NCBI RefSeq assembly: GCF_017086405.1
Contig: NZ_CP070973.1
Coordinates: 5,984,739 to 6,048,738 of the forward strand
Direction of reading: 5' to 3'
DNA from: Mycobacterium gordonae
GTDB taxonomy: Bacteria; Actinomycetota; Actinomycetes; Mycobacteriales; Mycobacteriaceae
DNA: 64,000 nucleotides
The position numbers and the translations under genes were made by a program. Below, one piece after another: positions 32,334-40,344 of this stretch. How positions within the stretch are numbered: the first letter of the stretch is position 1; each line of letters starts with the position of its first letter. The notes under the pieces were generated by a model, which was not told where the DNA came from, ran no database searches, and saw only the letters and a list, made by a program, of their open reading frames with translations.

Positions 32334-32344
32334 GGCCGCACTCT

Positions 32345-32576
32345 AGCCCGGCGACGATGCGCGCCCGATAGGCGCGAGGAGGAGCCGGGCACATTCCACG
32401 CCAGCCCGGCGACGATGCGCGCCCGATAGGCGCGAGGAGGAGCCGGGCACATTCCACGCCAGCCCGGCGACGATGCGCGCCCGATAGGCGCGAGGAGGAG
32501 CCGGGCACATTCCACGCCAGCCCGGCGACGATGCGCGCCCGATAGGCGCGAGGAGGAGCCGGGCACATTCCACGCC
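32345..32576. repeat. Four perfect 58-bp tandem repeats (MIRU/VNTR-like)
   Basis: The unit beginning AGCCCGGCGACGATGCGCGC repeats at 32345, 32403, 32461 and 32519 with no mismatch. Each unit can fold with an outer stem GCCCGGC/GCCGGGC (unit positions 2-8 and 40-46) and an inner stem CGCGCC/GGCGCG around CGATA. The array fills almost the whole gap between the lipoprotein gene start (32333) and the end of the metallo-beta-lactamase-fold gene (32584). Because 58 is not a multiple of three, minus-strand reading passes through all three frames without a stop. Confidence 0.97.
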
Positions 32577-32583
32577 AGCTCCT

Positions 32584-33702
32584 TTACAGGCGCCACCACG
32601 GGTTGAATCGCAGCGCGCCTATCGTGTCGATGCGCTGACCCGGTAACGGGACGGCCACCTGGACGCCATCCGGCTCGGCGGCTTTGAGCACCCGCTCGAC
32701 CGGCTCCGCCCACGGGTGCGGCGCCAGGCGGAAAGTGCCCCAGTGGATCGGCACCAGCAACCCAGAGCCCGAATCGGTGACGTCCAGGTGTCCCCGGACC
32801 GCCTCTTCGGGATTCATGTGGATATCGGGCCACGCTGTGTTGTACGCGCCGATCGGCATCAGGGTCAGGTCAAACGGTCCATGGTCAGAACCGATCTGAG
32901 CGAAGCTCTTGGTGTAGCCGGTGTCGCCGCCGAAGTAGGCACGGTGGCGCGGGCCGATGAACGCCCACGACGCCCACAGCGTGTTGTTGCGGCTCAAGAA
33001 GCGCCCCGAGAAGTGCCGGGCCGGCATGCAGACAATGGTCAGCTCGTCGATCTGAGCGCTCTGGTTCCAGTCCAGTTCAACGATGCGCTGCTCCGGTATC
33101 CCCCACGACCGCAGGTGGGCCCCTACCCCGAGCGGCACGAAGAACGGCGCACGTTGGGTGCGAGCCAGTGCCCGCACGGTGTCGATGTCGAGGTGGTCGT
33201 AGTGGTCGTGGCTGATCACCACCGCGTCGACCGCCGGCAATCCCTCCAGCAGCACCGGCGGCGGATGCAACCGCTGCGGGCCCACGACGTCCGACGGTGA
33301 GCACCGGTCGCTCCACACCGGATCGGTCAGCACGCGATACCCGTCGATCTCCACCAACGCCGTCGAGTGCCCGAACCAGCTCACTGCCAACTCAGCGGGT
33401 TCTCCCTGATAGATCGACGGAGAAGCCAACGGGATCGGCTTGGCGGGCAGGCTGGCGCCGCGATTCCCGATCAACTCCCACGCGATCTGCCGCATCTCCT
33501 CGCGGTTGATCACGTACAGCGACGACGGGTCGAGATTGACGAACACACCGTCCTGGTAGTTGGGCGAACCCGTAGCGACGGCGGCGATCGCGCCAGGGTC
33601 GGCGCCCAGCGCCGCGGGCGCGCCGTGCAGCGCCCGCAACAACCAGCCACCCGCCGCCAGCGAGACGGTGCCGCCAGCCAGTCGCAGCGCCCGGCGCATC
33701 AT
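32584..33702 (-). CDS. Metallo-beta-lactamase-fold hydrolase (Rv0906-like)
   Basis: This 372-residue MBL-fold protein has the zinc motif SHDHYDH, the upstream SWFGHSTALVEIDG of the NAPE-PLD/UlaG-like group, a later AYFGGDTGYTKSF and IHWGTF. The N terminus (ALRLAGGTVSLAAGGWLLRAL) is a hydrophobic anchor or signal segment. Members of this group hydrolyse lipid phosphodiesters or similar bonds; the substrate here is unknown. ATG 33702 gives the same length as Rv0906. It follows echA6 by 5 bp, so the two are likely co-transcribed. Confidence 0.9.
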   Translation of the reverse strand: MMRRALRLAGGTVSLAAGGWLLRALHGAPAALGADPGAIAAVATGSPNYQDGVFVNLDPSSLYVINREEMRQIAWELIGNRGASLPAKPIPLASPSIYQGEPAELAVSWFGHSTALVEIDGYRVLTDPVWSDRCSPSDVVGPQRLHPPPVLLEGLPAVDAVVISHDHYDHLDIDTVRALARTQRAPFFVPLGVGAHLRSWGIPEQRIVELDWNQSAQIDELTIVCMPARHFSGRFLSRNNTLWASWAFIGPRHRAYFGGDTGYTKSFAQIGSDHGPFDLTLMPIGAYNTAWPDIHMNPEEAVRGHLDVTDSGSGLLVPIHWGTFRLAPHPWAEPVERVLKAAEPDGVQVAVPLPGQRIDTIGALRFNPWWRL

Positions 33703-33707
33703 GACAG

Positions 33708-34439
33708 TTACGCCCCCTGAAAGTTCGGCGGCCGCTTCTCGATGCGAGCGACCTGCGCCTCGATCACATCTTGGCTGCCCCACGCCTTGTCGAACAGATC
33801 CTTGTGCTCGGGCCGCGGTTCTTCGATCGACCCGTCGTCGTTGAGTACCCGCTTGGCGTGCTGAATAGCCAGCGGCGCCAGACCGGATATCTCCGCTGCC
33901 CATGCCTGTGCGTCGGCGACCGTGCCGATCCGGTTGGCCATCCCGGTCAGCAGCGCCACGTCTGCGGTCAGCTTCTCGGCGGTCAGCAGCATCGCCCGGG
34001 CCCGCCCGTGACCGACCAGTGACGAGAGCCGGCGGATACTCCAGTTATCCAGCGCGAGACCGTATTTGGAGGTCGGAAATTGAAAGAAGGCGTCCGCGTC
34101 GACGACCCGTAAGTCACACTGCATGGCCAACTGCAGGCCGGCGCCGATGGCAGGTCCGTTGATGGCGCCGATCACAGGGACCGGAACCGCGTCCATGACC
34201 CGGTGCAGCTCGACCAGACGGTCGGGGTAGTCGGCGGCGAAGGCATCGCCGGAGAGGTCCGCCCCGGCGCAGAACGCGGTGCCCTGGCCCGTCAGCACGA
34301 CGGCACGGGTTTCTTCGCCGCTGGCTTTGACCAGAGCTTCCCGCAGTTCCTCGACGAGCTGGGAGTTCAGGGCATTGCGCCGCTCGGGCCGCTGCAGCTC
34401 GATAGTCATGACGGCTTCGGTCTGGGTGATACCGATCAT
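33708..34439 (-). CDS. echA6: Enoyl-CoA hydratase-like protein EchA6
   Basis: This 243-residue crotonase-fold protein matches M. tuberculosis EchA6 in length and motifs (FCAGADLSGDAFAADYPDRL, NGPAIGAGLQLAMQCDLRV). EchA6 lacks the usual catalytic acid pair and is reported to bind acyl-CoA and shuttle fatty acids to the FAS-II mycolic acid pathway rather than act as hydratase. ATG 34439 (MIGITQTEA) was chosen over 34481 for that length match. It is divergent from accD3 with only 28 bp between the starts. Confidence 0.93.
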   Translation of the reverse strand: MIGITQTEAVMTIELQRPERRNALNSQLVEELREALVKASGEETRAVVLTGQGTAFCAGADLSGDAFAADYPDRLVELHRVMDAVPVPVIGAINGPAIGAGLQLAMQCDLRVVDADAFFQFPTSKYGLALDNWSIRRLSSLVGHGRARAMLLTAEKLTADVALLTGMANRIGTVADAQAWAAEISGLAPLAIQHAKRVLNDDGSIEEPRPEHKDLFDKAWGSQDVIEAQVARIEKRPPNFQGA

Positions 34440-34467
34440 GGGGGCCAGGATATATAGCCTCGTTCCT

Positions 34468-35961
34468 GTGGGCCGGATCACGACCGATCAACTCCGCGAC
34501 GCGGTGCTCGACGAGGGCTCTTTCGTCAGCTGGGACGTCGAGCCGGTCGCGGTGCCGCTGTCCGAGACCTATGCACGCGAGCTGGCCGATGCGCGCGCCT
34601 CCAGCGGCCGCGACGAGTCGGTGTCGACCGGCGAGGGTCGGCTGTTCGGTCGCCGGGTCGCGGTGGTGGTCTGTGACTTCAGCTTTCTCGCCGGCTCGAT
34701 CGGCGTGGCGGCCGCCGAACGGATCACCGCCGCCGTGGAGCGTGCCACGGCCGAGCGGCTGCCGCTGCTGGCATCGCCCAGCTCCGGTGGCACCCGCATG
34801 CAGGAGGGCACGGTGGCTTTCCTGCAGATGGTGAAGATCGCCGCGGCCGTCCGGCTGCACCGGCAGGTCCATCTCCCCTATCTGGTCTACCTGCGCGATC
34901 CGACCACCGGTGGGGTATTCGCGTCCTGGGGTTCGCTGGGCCATGTCACCGTGGCGGAGCCTGGCGCGCTGATCGGGTTCCTCGGTCCGCGGGTGTACGA
35001 ATTGCTCTACGACCAGCCATTCCCAGCCGGTATCCAAACCGCGGAGAATCTGCAGCAGTACGGGGTGATCGATGGCGTGGTCGGCCTCGCGGATCTGCGG
35101 GCCACCGTGCACCGCGCGCTGACGGTCATCGCGGACGCCCCCGAGCCACCGCCGGCACGTCCGCTTCCCGAGCCGGTTGCCGATGTGCCCGCCTGGGACT
35201 CGGTGCGTGCTTCACGTCGCGCCGACCGACCGGATGTACGCCACCTGCTGCGGCACGGCGCCACCGACCGGGTGTTGTTGTCGGGCACCGGTCAGGGCGA
35301 GGCGGCAACCACACTGCTGGCGCTGGCCCGTTTCTCAGGTCAGCCGGTGGTCGTTCTCGGGCAGCAACGGATCGGCGGGGGCAACATCGTCGGGCCCGGC
35401 TCACTGCGTGCGGCCCGCCGTGGCATGGCTCTGGCCGCGGAGCTTCGTCTGCCCCTGGTACTGGTGATCGACACAGCAGGTCCGGCGCTATCGGCCGAAG
35501 CCGAGCAGGGCGGGCTGGCCGGCCAGATCGCCCAGTGCCTGGCCGAGCTTGTCACCCTGGACACGCCCACGGTGTCGGTGCTGCTAGGACAGGGCAGCGG
35601 CGGGCCGGCGCTGGCGATGGTGCCGGCCGACCGGGTGTTGGCGGCTCTGCATGGCTGGTTAGCGCCGCTGCCGCCGGAGGGGGCGAGCGCGATCGTCTTC
35701 CGCGACACCGAGCACTCGGCTGAACTTGCTGCCGCACAAGGCATTCGGTCGGCAGATCTGCTGGCATCGGGCATCGTCGACGCGATTGTCCCCGAGCATC
35801 CCGATGCCGCCGACGAACCCGTCGAGTTTTCCCGGCGACTGTCGACGGCCATTGCCGCCGAAGTCCACACACTGCGCGAGACACCCGCTCCGCAACGTCT
35901 GACCGCACGGTTGACGCGCTACCGCCGCATCGGGTTACCCGGTGCTCAGCCGTCCACATAG
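34468..35961 (+). CDS. accD3: Acyl-CoA carboxyltransferase beta subunit AccD3
   Basis: This 497-residue carboxyltransferase has two crotonase-like halves: the N-terminal part contains LLASPSSGGTRMQEG and the C-terminal part GQGSGGPALAM. It resembles AccD3 (Rv0904c) throughout, which would transfer carboxyl from biotin to an acyl-CoA; its exact substrate is unclear. The GTG start at 34468 lies 28 bp from the divergent echA6 start. The 3' end overlaps the convergent TetR gene by 16 bp. Confidence 0.92.
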   Translation: MGRITTDQLRDAVLDEGSFVSWDVEPVAVPLSETYARELADARASSGRDESVSTGEGRLFGRRVAVVVCDFSFLAGSIGVAAAERITAAVERATAERLPLLASPSSGGTRMQEGTVAFLQMVKIAAAVRLHRQVHLPYLVYLRDPTTGGVFASWGSLGHVTVAEPGALIGFLGPRVYELLYDQPFPAGIQTAENLQQYGVIDGVVGLADLRATVHRALTVIADAPEPPPARPLPEPVADVPAWDSVRASRRADRPDVRHLLRHGATDRVLLSGTGQGEAATTLLALARFSGQPVVVLGQQRIGGGNIVGPGSLRAARRGMALAAELRLPLVLVIDTAGPALSAEAEQGGLAGQIAQCLAELVTLDTPTVSVLLGQGSGGPALAMVPADRVLAALHGWLAPLPPEGASAIVFRDTEHSAELAAAQGIRSADLLASGIVDAIVPEHPDAADEPVEFSRRLSTAIAAEVHTLRETPAPQRLTARLTRYRRIGLPGAQPST

Positions 35962-36491
35962 CGCTGGATCGTCGGGCCCAGCCACTCGATCACCTCGTCC
36001 TGACTCAGATCGACGACGGGCTGTAGCCGTAACACGAAGCGGCACAGGGCCAAACCCAAGATCTGGGTGGCGATCAACCCAGCCCGTTTCGCGGCCTCGC
36101 CGGACGGCACCCAGGACGCCACCAACGGCTGCAGCTGGATACCGAAAATCTCCCGCATCCGTTGCGCCGCGTCGCCATTGGTGGCGCTCGAGCGCAGCAG
36201 GATCACCAGGGCGTCGTCACCGCCCTCCCAGCGCCGCAGGAAATGGCCGACCAGCAACCAGCCGAGCCGATCCCGGTCGGCCGCCGCGAACTCGGGCAAC
36301 TGCAGATCGAACTCGGCGGCGGCGGCGAACAGTTGATCCTTGTTGCCGAAGTACCGCATCACCATCGCGGGATCCACGCCCGCGTCGGCAGCGATCGCCC
36401 TGATGGTGGCCGCCTGAAACCCCGCGGTCCCGAACCGTTCGCGGGCCTTCGCCAAGATCACGGCCTTGGTTTGCGCTGACGATCGTCTCAT
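35946..36491 (-). CDS. TetR-family regulator, divergent from the FAD monooxygenase
   Basis: This 181-residue TetR protein has the N-terminal HTH (FQAATIRAIAADAGVDPAMVMRYFGNKDQLF). It is divergent from the monooxygenase at 36595, with palindromic sites in the 103-bp gap, so it probably represses that gene and itself. The ligand is unknown. Its 3' end overlaps accD3. Confidence 0.9.
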   Translation of the reverse strand: MRRSSAQTKAVILAKARERFGTAGFQAATIRAIAADAGVDPAMVMRYFGNKDQLFAAAAEFDLQLPEFAAADRDRLGWLLVGHFLRRWEGGDDALVILLRSSATNGDAAQRMREIFGIQLQPLVASWVPSGEAAKRAGLIATQILGLALCRFVLRLQPVVDLSQDEVIEWLGPTIQRYVDG

Positions 36492-36568
36492 GTCAACAAC
36501 CGTAGGCCAACAACTGTTGACATACTTTCACCGCCACGCGCATTATGGACGATATCAACAATTGTTGA
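36492..36568. promoter_or_regulatory. Operator-like palindromes in a TetR/monooxygenase divergent promoter
   Basis: TCAACAATTGTTGA (36555-36568) is a perfect 14-bp palindrome. A close copy, CCAACAACTGTTGACA, lies at about 36508-36523, and a TCAACAAC half-site lies next to the TetR start. Repeated sites between divergent genes strongly suggest binding of the adjacent TetR. Confidence 0.7.
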
Positions 36569-36594
36569 CTTAGCTGCATGAAGGAGAACTCGCC

Positions 36595-37722
36595 ATGAAC
36601 GACACCGATGTCCTGGTTGTCGGCGCCGGACCCACCGGTCTCACACTGGCCGCAGCACTGCTCACCCGGGGCGTCGACGCGATGGTGGTCGACAAGCTGC
36701 CGTCCGGTGCGAACACTTCGCGCGCGGCCGTGGTGAACGCCCGCAGCCTGGAATTGCTTGAAGACCTCGACGTGTCCCGGCGCCTGGTCAAGGCCGGGCT
36801 CGCCGCGCCGCGATTCACCATGCGCCAAGGTTCAGCCGTGCTGATCTCCGTCGACTTCAGCGGACTTCCGACGCCCTACCCGTACAGTTTGATGATCCCG
36901 CAAGCCGACACTGAGCAAGTTCTGGAGGATCGGCTTAATGAACTGGGCGGCAGAGTAATTCGGCCCAAGTCACTGTGCCGACTCAGCCCGGACGCGACCG
37001 GTGTCACGGCAAGATTCGACGACGGAGACAGCATGCGCGCGGCCTACGTCGTCGGTGCCGACGGCATGCACAGCACCGTCCGCCATCACGCCGGCATCGG
37101 CTTCACCGGCGGCGAATTCGCCGAGACCTTCACACTGGCCGACGTGCACATCGCCGGCAATGCTCCGGATGACGAAGTCATCCTCTTCTACGGAAATGAG
37201 GGCCTCACCGTCCTCGCGCCGCTTCCCGACGGCATCCACCGCATTGTGGCGCCGGCGGCGCGGGCACCCCGGGTACCGACGACGGAGTTCGTGCAGAATT
37301 TGCTGGACAGCCGCGGCTTCGGTCCTGGTCGCACCATGGTCAAGGAGTTGGTCTGGGGCTCGCGCTTCCGGATTCAGCATCGCGTCGCGGACACCTACCG
37401 GGCCGGTCGGCTGTTGCTCGCGGGCGACGCCGCGCATGTGCACAGCCCCGCCGGCGGTCAGGGGATGAACTTGGGCATCACCGACGCCGTCGCACTCGCC
37501 GAGGCGCTCACCCAGGGTTCAGACGCCGCGCTCGAGGCCTACAGCACGAGCCAGCGGGCACGGGCGCGGCAGGTGCTCAAGCTGACCGGGCGGCTGACAA
37601 AGGTCTCGACCATGCCGCGCCCGCTGCGCCCGGTGCGCAATTCGGCGATGCGACTGGCCGCACACGTACCGGCGGTGCGACGGCAACTGGCGTGGCGGTT
37701 GAGCGGCCTGGTCAACCGATGA
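36595..37722 (+). CDS. FAD-dependent aromatic-type monooxygenase
   Basis: This 375-residue group A flavoprotein monooxygenase has the dinucleotide motif VVGAGPTGLTLAAALL, the DG motif VVGADGMHSTVR and the second FAD motif GDAAHVHSPAGGQGMN. It would hydroxylate or epoxidise an aromatic or polycyclic substrate using NAD(P)H and O2. It lacks the C-terminal thioredoxin-like domain of phenol hydroxylases, as its short length shows. Regulation by the divergent TetR is likely. The substrate is unknown. Confidence 0.9.
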   Translation: MNDTDVLVVGAGPTGLTLAAALLTRGVDAMVVDKLPSGANTSRAAVVNARSLELLEDLDVSRRLVKAGLAAPRFTMRQGSAVLISVDFSGLPTPYPYSLMIPQADTEQVLEDRLNELGGRVIRPKSLCRLSPDATGVTARFDDGDSMRAAYVVGADGMHSTVRHHAGIGFTGGEFAETFTLADVHIAGNAPDDEVILFYGNEGLTVLAPLPDGIHRIVAPAARAPRVPTTEFVQNLLDSRGFGPGRTMVKELVWGSRFRIQHRVADTYRAGRLLLAGDAAHVHSPAGGQGMNLGITDAVALAEALTQGSDAALEAYSTSQRARARQVLKLTGRLTKVSTMPRPLRPVRNSAMRLAAHVPAVRRQLAWRLSGLVNR

Positions 37723-37726
37723 CCGG

Positions 37727-38788
37727 TCAGACACCTACCCGCGGGATCACACTGGGCCTTTGCTGCACCACATGAGGGGAAGCCCCGCCGCCGGCCATCG
37801 CTCGCCCGGGCATCCCGCTGTTGGCTCCACCGCCCGCCGGCATCGGCATCATCGGCATTCCGGCAGCTCCCGCACCGGCAGCCGCCTCGGCGTTGACAAG
37901 CGTCGCGGCGCCGGCCAGGTTAGTGCCGGGCAGCGCCGAACCCACCCGCGCGTCCGCCGTTGACCCGAGCCAGCCCTGCGGCACCGACAAAGTACCGACC
38001 GTCCGCGCCTGACCCAGACCCGCCGCCGCGCCGAACCCGGCTCCACTCGCCGGCCTGACCGCCTCCGCGGGCGCAATGGCGGGTAGATCCGACGCCTCCG
38101 CGTAGCCGGCCAGGGCGGCACTGCCCGCCGCCCCGCCGCCGCCCAGACTGGAAAGCGGCGTCAACGCCATGCCGACCGAGGTCGACACGAGCTGGACGCC
38201 CTGCGAGACCGCATCCAGCGGGATCGCCTGTGCGGCCACGACCGCCTGCGATGCCAACCCGGCAAGCTCGGCCGGCAGCGCGCTGAACGGCGTCAGCGAG
38301 ACCGCCACCGCGACGGCATCCGCCAGATAGCCCAGCATGGCGACGACGTCTTGGACCCACATGTCGATGTACAGGAAGTCCGCGGCCGCAATCGCCGGCG
38401 TGTTCTGGCCCAGGAAGTTCGTCGCTATCAGTGCCAGCTGATGCAACCGGTTGGCCGTCACCTCCGCGGGATGCACGGTCGCAGTCCGAGCCGCCTCGTA
38501 CGCCGTCGCCGCGGCTCGGGCCTGTATGGCGGCGACCTCGGCAACCGTCGACGAGGCGCTCAGCCACCCGACGAAACCGGCCGCGATGCCGACCATTGCC
38601 GTCGCCGCCGGGCCGGCCCACGAGCCACCGACCAGATCCAAAATCACCGAGTCGAATGAGGACGCCGATGCCTGCAATTCAGCGGCCAACCCGTCCCAGG
38701 CGGCTGCGGCGGAGAACAACGGTCCCGCCCCTACCCCGCCGTACATGCGCGCCGAGTTCACTTCCGGTGACAGCATCTCGAAACCCAT
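37727..38788 (-). CDS. Solitary PPE family protein (SVP subgroup)
   Basis: This 353-residue PPE protein has FEMLSPEVNSARMYGG at its N terminus, WAG in GGSWAGPAATAM, and the SVP motif GTLSVPQGW near residue 260. The C-terminal ~90 residues are Ala/Gly/Pro-rich with PMMPMP. No PE gene is adjacent. ATG 38788 or the preceding GTG 38791 can start it. It is divergent from the first of two paralogous TetR genes and shares with it a gap containing the operator-like ATACATTTGTGTAT, so regulated expression is likely. Confidence 0.92.
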   Translation of the reverse strand: MGFEMLSPEVNSARMYGGVGAGPLFSAAAAWDGLAAELQASASSFDSVILDLVGGSWAGPAATAMVGIAAGFVGWLSASSTVAEVAAIQARAAATAYEAARTATVHPAEVTANRLHQLALIATNFLGQNTPAIAAADFLYIDMWVQDVVAMLGYLADAVAVAVSLTPFSALPAELAGLASQAVVAAQAIPLDAVSQGVQLVSTSVGMALTPLSSLGGGGAAGSAALAGYAEASDLPAIAPAEAVRPASGAGFGAAAGLGQARTVGTLSVPQGWLGSTADARVGSALPGTNLAGAATLVNAEAAAGAGAAGMPMMPMPAGGGANSGMPGRAMAGGGASPHVVQQRPSVIPRVGV

Positions 38789-38826
38789 CACGTCACACCT
38801 GCCTTCGTCGTCGACCGCCTCAAAAC

Positions 38827-38840
38827 ATACATTTGTGTAT
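38827..38840. promoter_or_regulatory. Operator-like site ATACATTTGTGTAT, copy 1
   Basis: ATACA and TGTAT form an inverted repeat around TTTG. The identical 14 bp occurs at 40287-40300 before the flavoprotein gene. Here it lies between the divergent PPE and TetR genes. Confidence 0.75.
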
Positions 38841-38910
38841 ACGATGCGTCAACATATTTTTTGCTACTATGCATCCGATACTTCAATGGATCTACGAAGG
38901 CGACAGGGTC

Positions 38911-39534
38911 ATGACGTCAGCGAGCACCGCGAAGGCGACGCGGGTAACCAAACGCCGCGCCGAAACCCGGGAGCGGCTCATCAGCGCCGCGATCGATGTC
39001 TTCGCCGAGAAGGGCTACGGCCAGGTGACCATCAAAGATGTGTGCGCGGCCGCCGGCTACACGCGAGGTGCGTTCTATTCACAGTTCGAAAGCCTTGAGG
39101 AGCTGCTGTTCGTCATCTACCACCAGTGGACGGCCCAGATCGCCGAAGAGGTGCGGAGCGCCGTCGAGGCCGGCGACCCCGTGAATGACCTACCCGCGAT
39201 CGTGGCACGCATCGTGGAGACGCTGCTGCTCGAACGCGAGTGGCTGTTGATCAAGGTGGACTTGTTGGCGGTGGCCGCTCGCAATCCGGAGTTAGCCCAG
39301 CGCTGGTCGGTACACCGTGGCAAGTTGCGACTCACCATCGAGGAGCTGCTAGTCGCCCGGGGGATCGGGCTGCACGAGTCGGTCGCCAGCGCGAGCGACA
39401 CAGCGCAAGCCATCATCGCCCTCTACGACGGCCTGGCCACCCAGCTGCTACTCGAAAACAACGAAGACGCCGCGCGCGCCCGGCTCATCCAGCTGCTCAA
39501 CATGGTGCTGACGCCGGGGCGCGCCGACCCCTGA
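38911..39534 (+). CDS. TetR-family regulator 1 of a tandem paralogous pair
   Basis: This 207-residue TetR protein has the HTH GQVTIKDVCAAAGYTRGAFYSQFESLEELLF. It is clearly paralogous to the gene at 39635 over its whole length (shared TKRRAETR, GYTRGAFYSQFESLEEL, LLLER-WLLIK). ATG 38911 is preceded by AGGGTC; an upstream frame is unsupported. It may bind ATACATTTGTGTAT sites and control the PPE and the flavoprotein gene. The ligand is unknown. Confidence 0.9.
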   Translation: MTSASTAKATRVTKRRAETRERLISAAIDVFAEKGYGQVTIKDVCAAAGYTRGAFYSQFESLEELLFVIYHQWTAQIAEEVRSAVEAGDPVNDLPAIVARIVETLLLEREWLLIKVDLLAVAARNPELAQRWSVHRGKLRLTIEELLVARGIGLHESVASASDTAQAIIALYDGLATQLLLENNEDAARARLIQLLNMVLTPGRADP

Positions 39535-39634
39535 GTGAGCGTTTGAATTTTATTCAGGGACATTGCGCCCCCAATGTGGCACGTCACGTATCCGATGTGG
39601 CAATGTATCGGCTACATCTGGAATAGGGGTGCCC

Positions 39635-40249
39635 ATGCCAACTGCAACCACCGCGGCCAAGCCACCGCGCGTCACCAAGCGCCGCGCCGAAACACGCGCC
39701 CGACTCATGGATGCGGCATTTCGGGTGTTCGCCGTAAAGGGCTACGGCCACGTCACCATTGAGGACGTGTGCGAAGCCGCTGGCTACACCCGCGGCGCGT
39801 TCTACTCGCAATTCGAAAGCCTCGAAGAGTTGTTCTTCCTGCTGTACGACGAGTGGGCGGGCCGCACCGCAGAGCAGGTCCGCGCCGCCATGGAGGGCGC
39901 CGACGCGGTCGTCGACCTGCCCGGTGTCGTGGAGCGCATCGTCGACACGCTGCTCCTCGAACGCGACTGGCTGTTGATCAAGTTCGACTTCTTGCTGTAC
40001 TCGGCACGCAACCCCGAGCTGGCCCACCGCTGGGAAGTGCACCGCGCGCAGTTGCGCAAAGTCATCGAGGAACGACTGATCGCCAGCGGCATCGGGTTCC
40101 ACAAGGCGATCGACAGCGTGACCGACACCGCGCGCGCCATCATTGCCGCCTACGACGGGGTCAGTGTGCAGTTGCTGCTTGACAGCGACCAAGCCGCCGC
40201 GCGTGCCTGGCTGACCCAGTTGATGAACGTGGTCCTCACCCGGGATTAG
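39635..40249 (+). CDS. TetR-family regulator 2 of a tandem paralogous pair
   Basis: This 204-residue TetR protein has the HTH GHVTIEDVCEAAGYTRGAFYSQFESLEELFF and is the duplicate of the upstream gene. The ligand-binding halves differ more than the HTH, so the two may sense different compounds while recognising similar DNA. ATG 39635 follows AGGGG. The leader (39585-39620) has GTATCC...TGTATCGG elements resembling half of the shared operator. It lies 95 bp before the flavoprotein gene. Confidence 0.9.
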   Translation: MPTATTAAKPPRVTKRRAETRARLMDAAFRVFAVKGYGHVTIEDVCEAAGYTRGAFYSQFESLEELFFLLYDEWAGRTAEQVRAAMEGADAVVDLPGVVERIVDTLLLERDWLLIKFDFLLYSARNPELAHRWEVHRAQLRKVIEERLIASGIGFHKAIDSVTDTARAIIAAYDGVSVQLLLDSDQAAARAWLTQLMNVVLTRD

Positions 40250-40285
40250 GCCCCCAAACACCCCTTTCGATGCGATACTGAATAT

Positions 40286-40301
40286 GATACATTTGTGTAT
40301 C
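40286..40301. promoter_or_regulatory. Operator-like site GATACATTTGTGTATC, copy 2
   Basis: This is a 16-bp inverted repeat (GATACA/TGTATC around TTTG) 43 bp before the flavoprotein start. The 14-bp core is the same as at 38827. Position fits repression of the downstream gene by one of the TetR paralogues. Confidence 0.75.
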
Positions 40302-40344
40302 GGAATCGCTTGGTGAGCGAACTCAGGCGCAGAAAGGCTGTCTC

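Noticed and set aside
32345..32576. CRISPR array
   Set aside because: The 58-bp units are directly contiguous with no spacers, and no cas genes are present. It is a tandem repeat.
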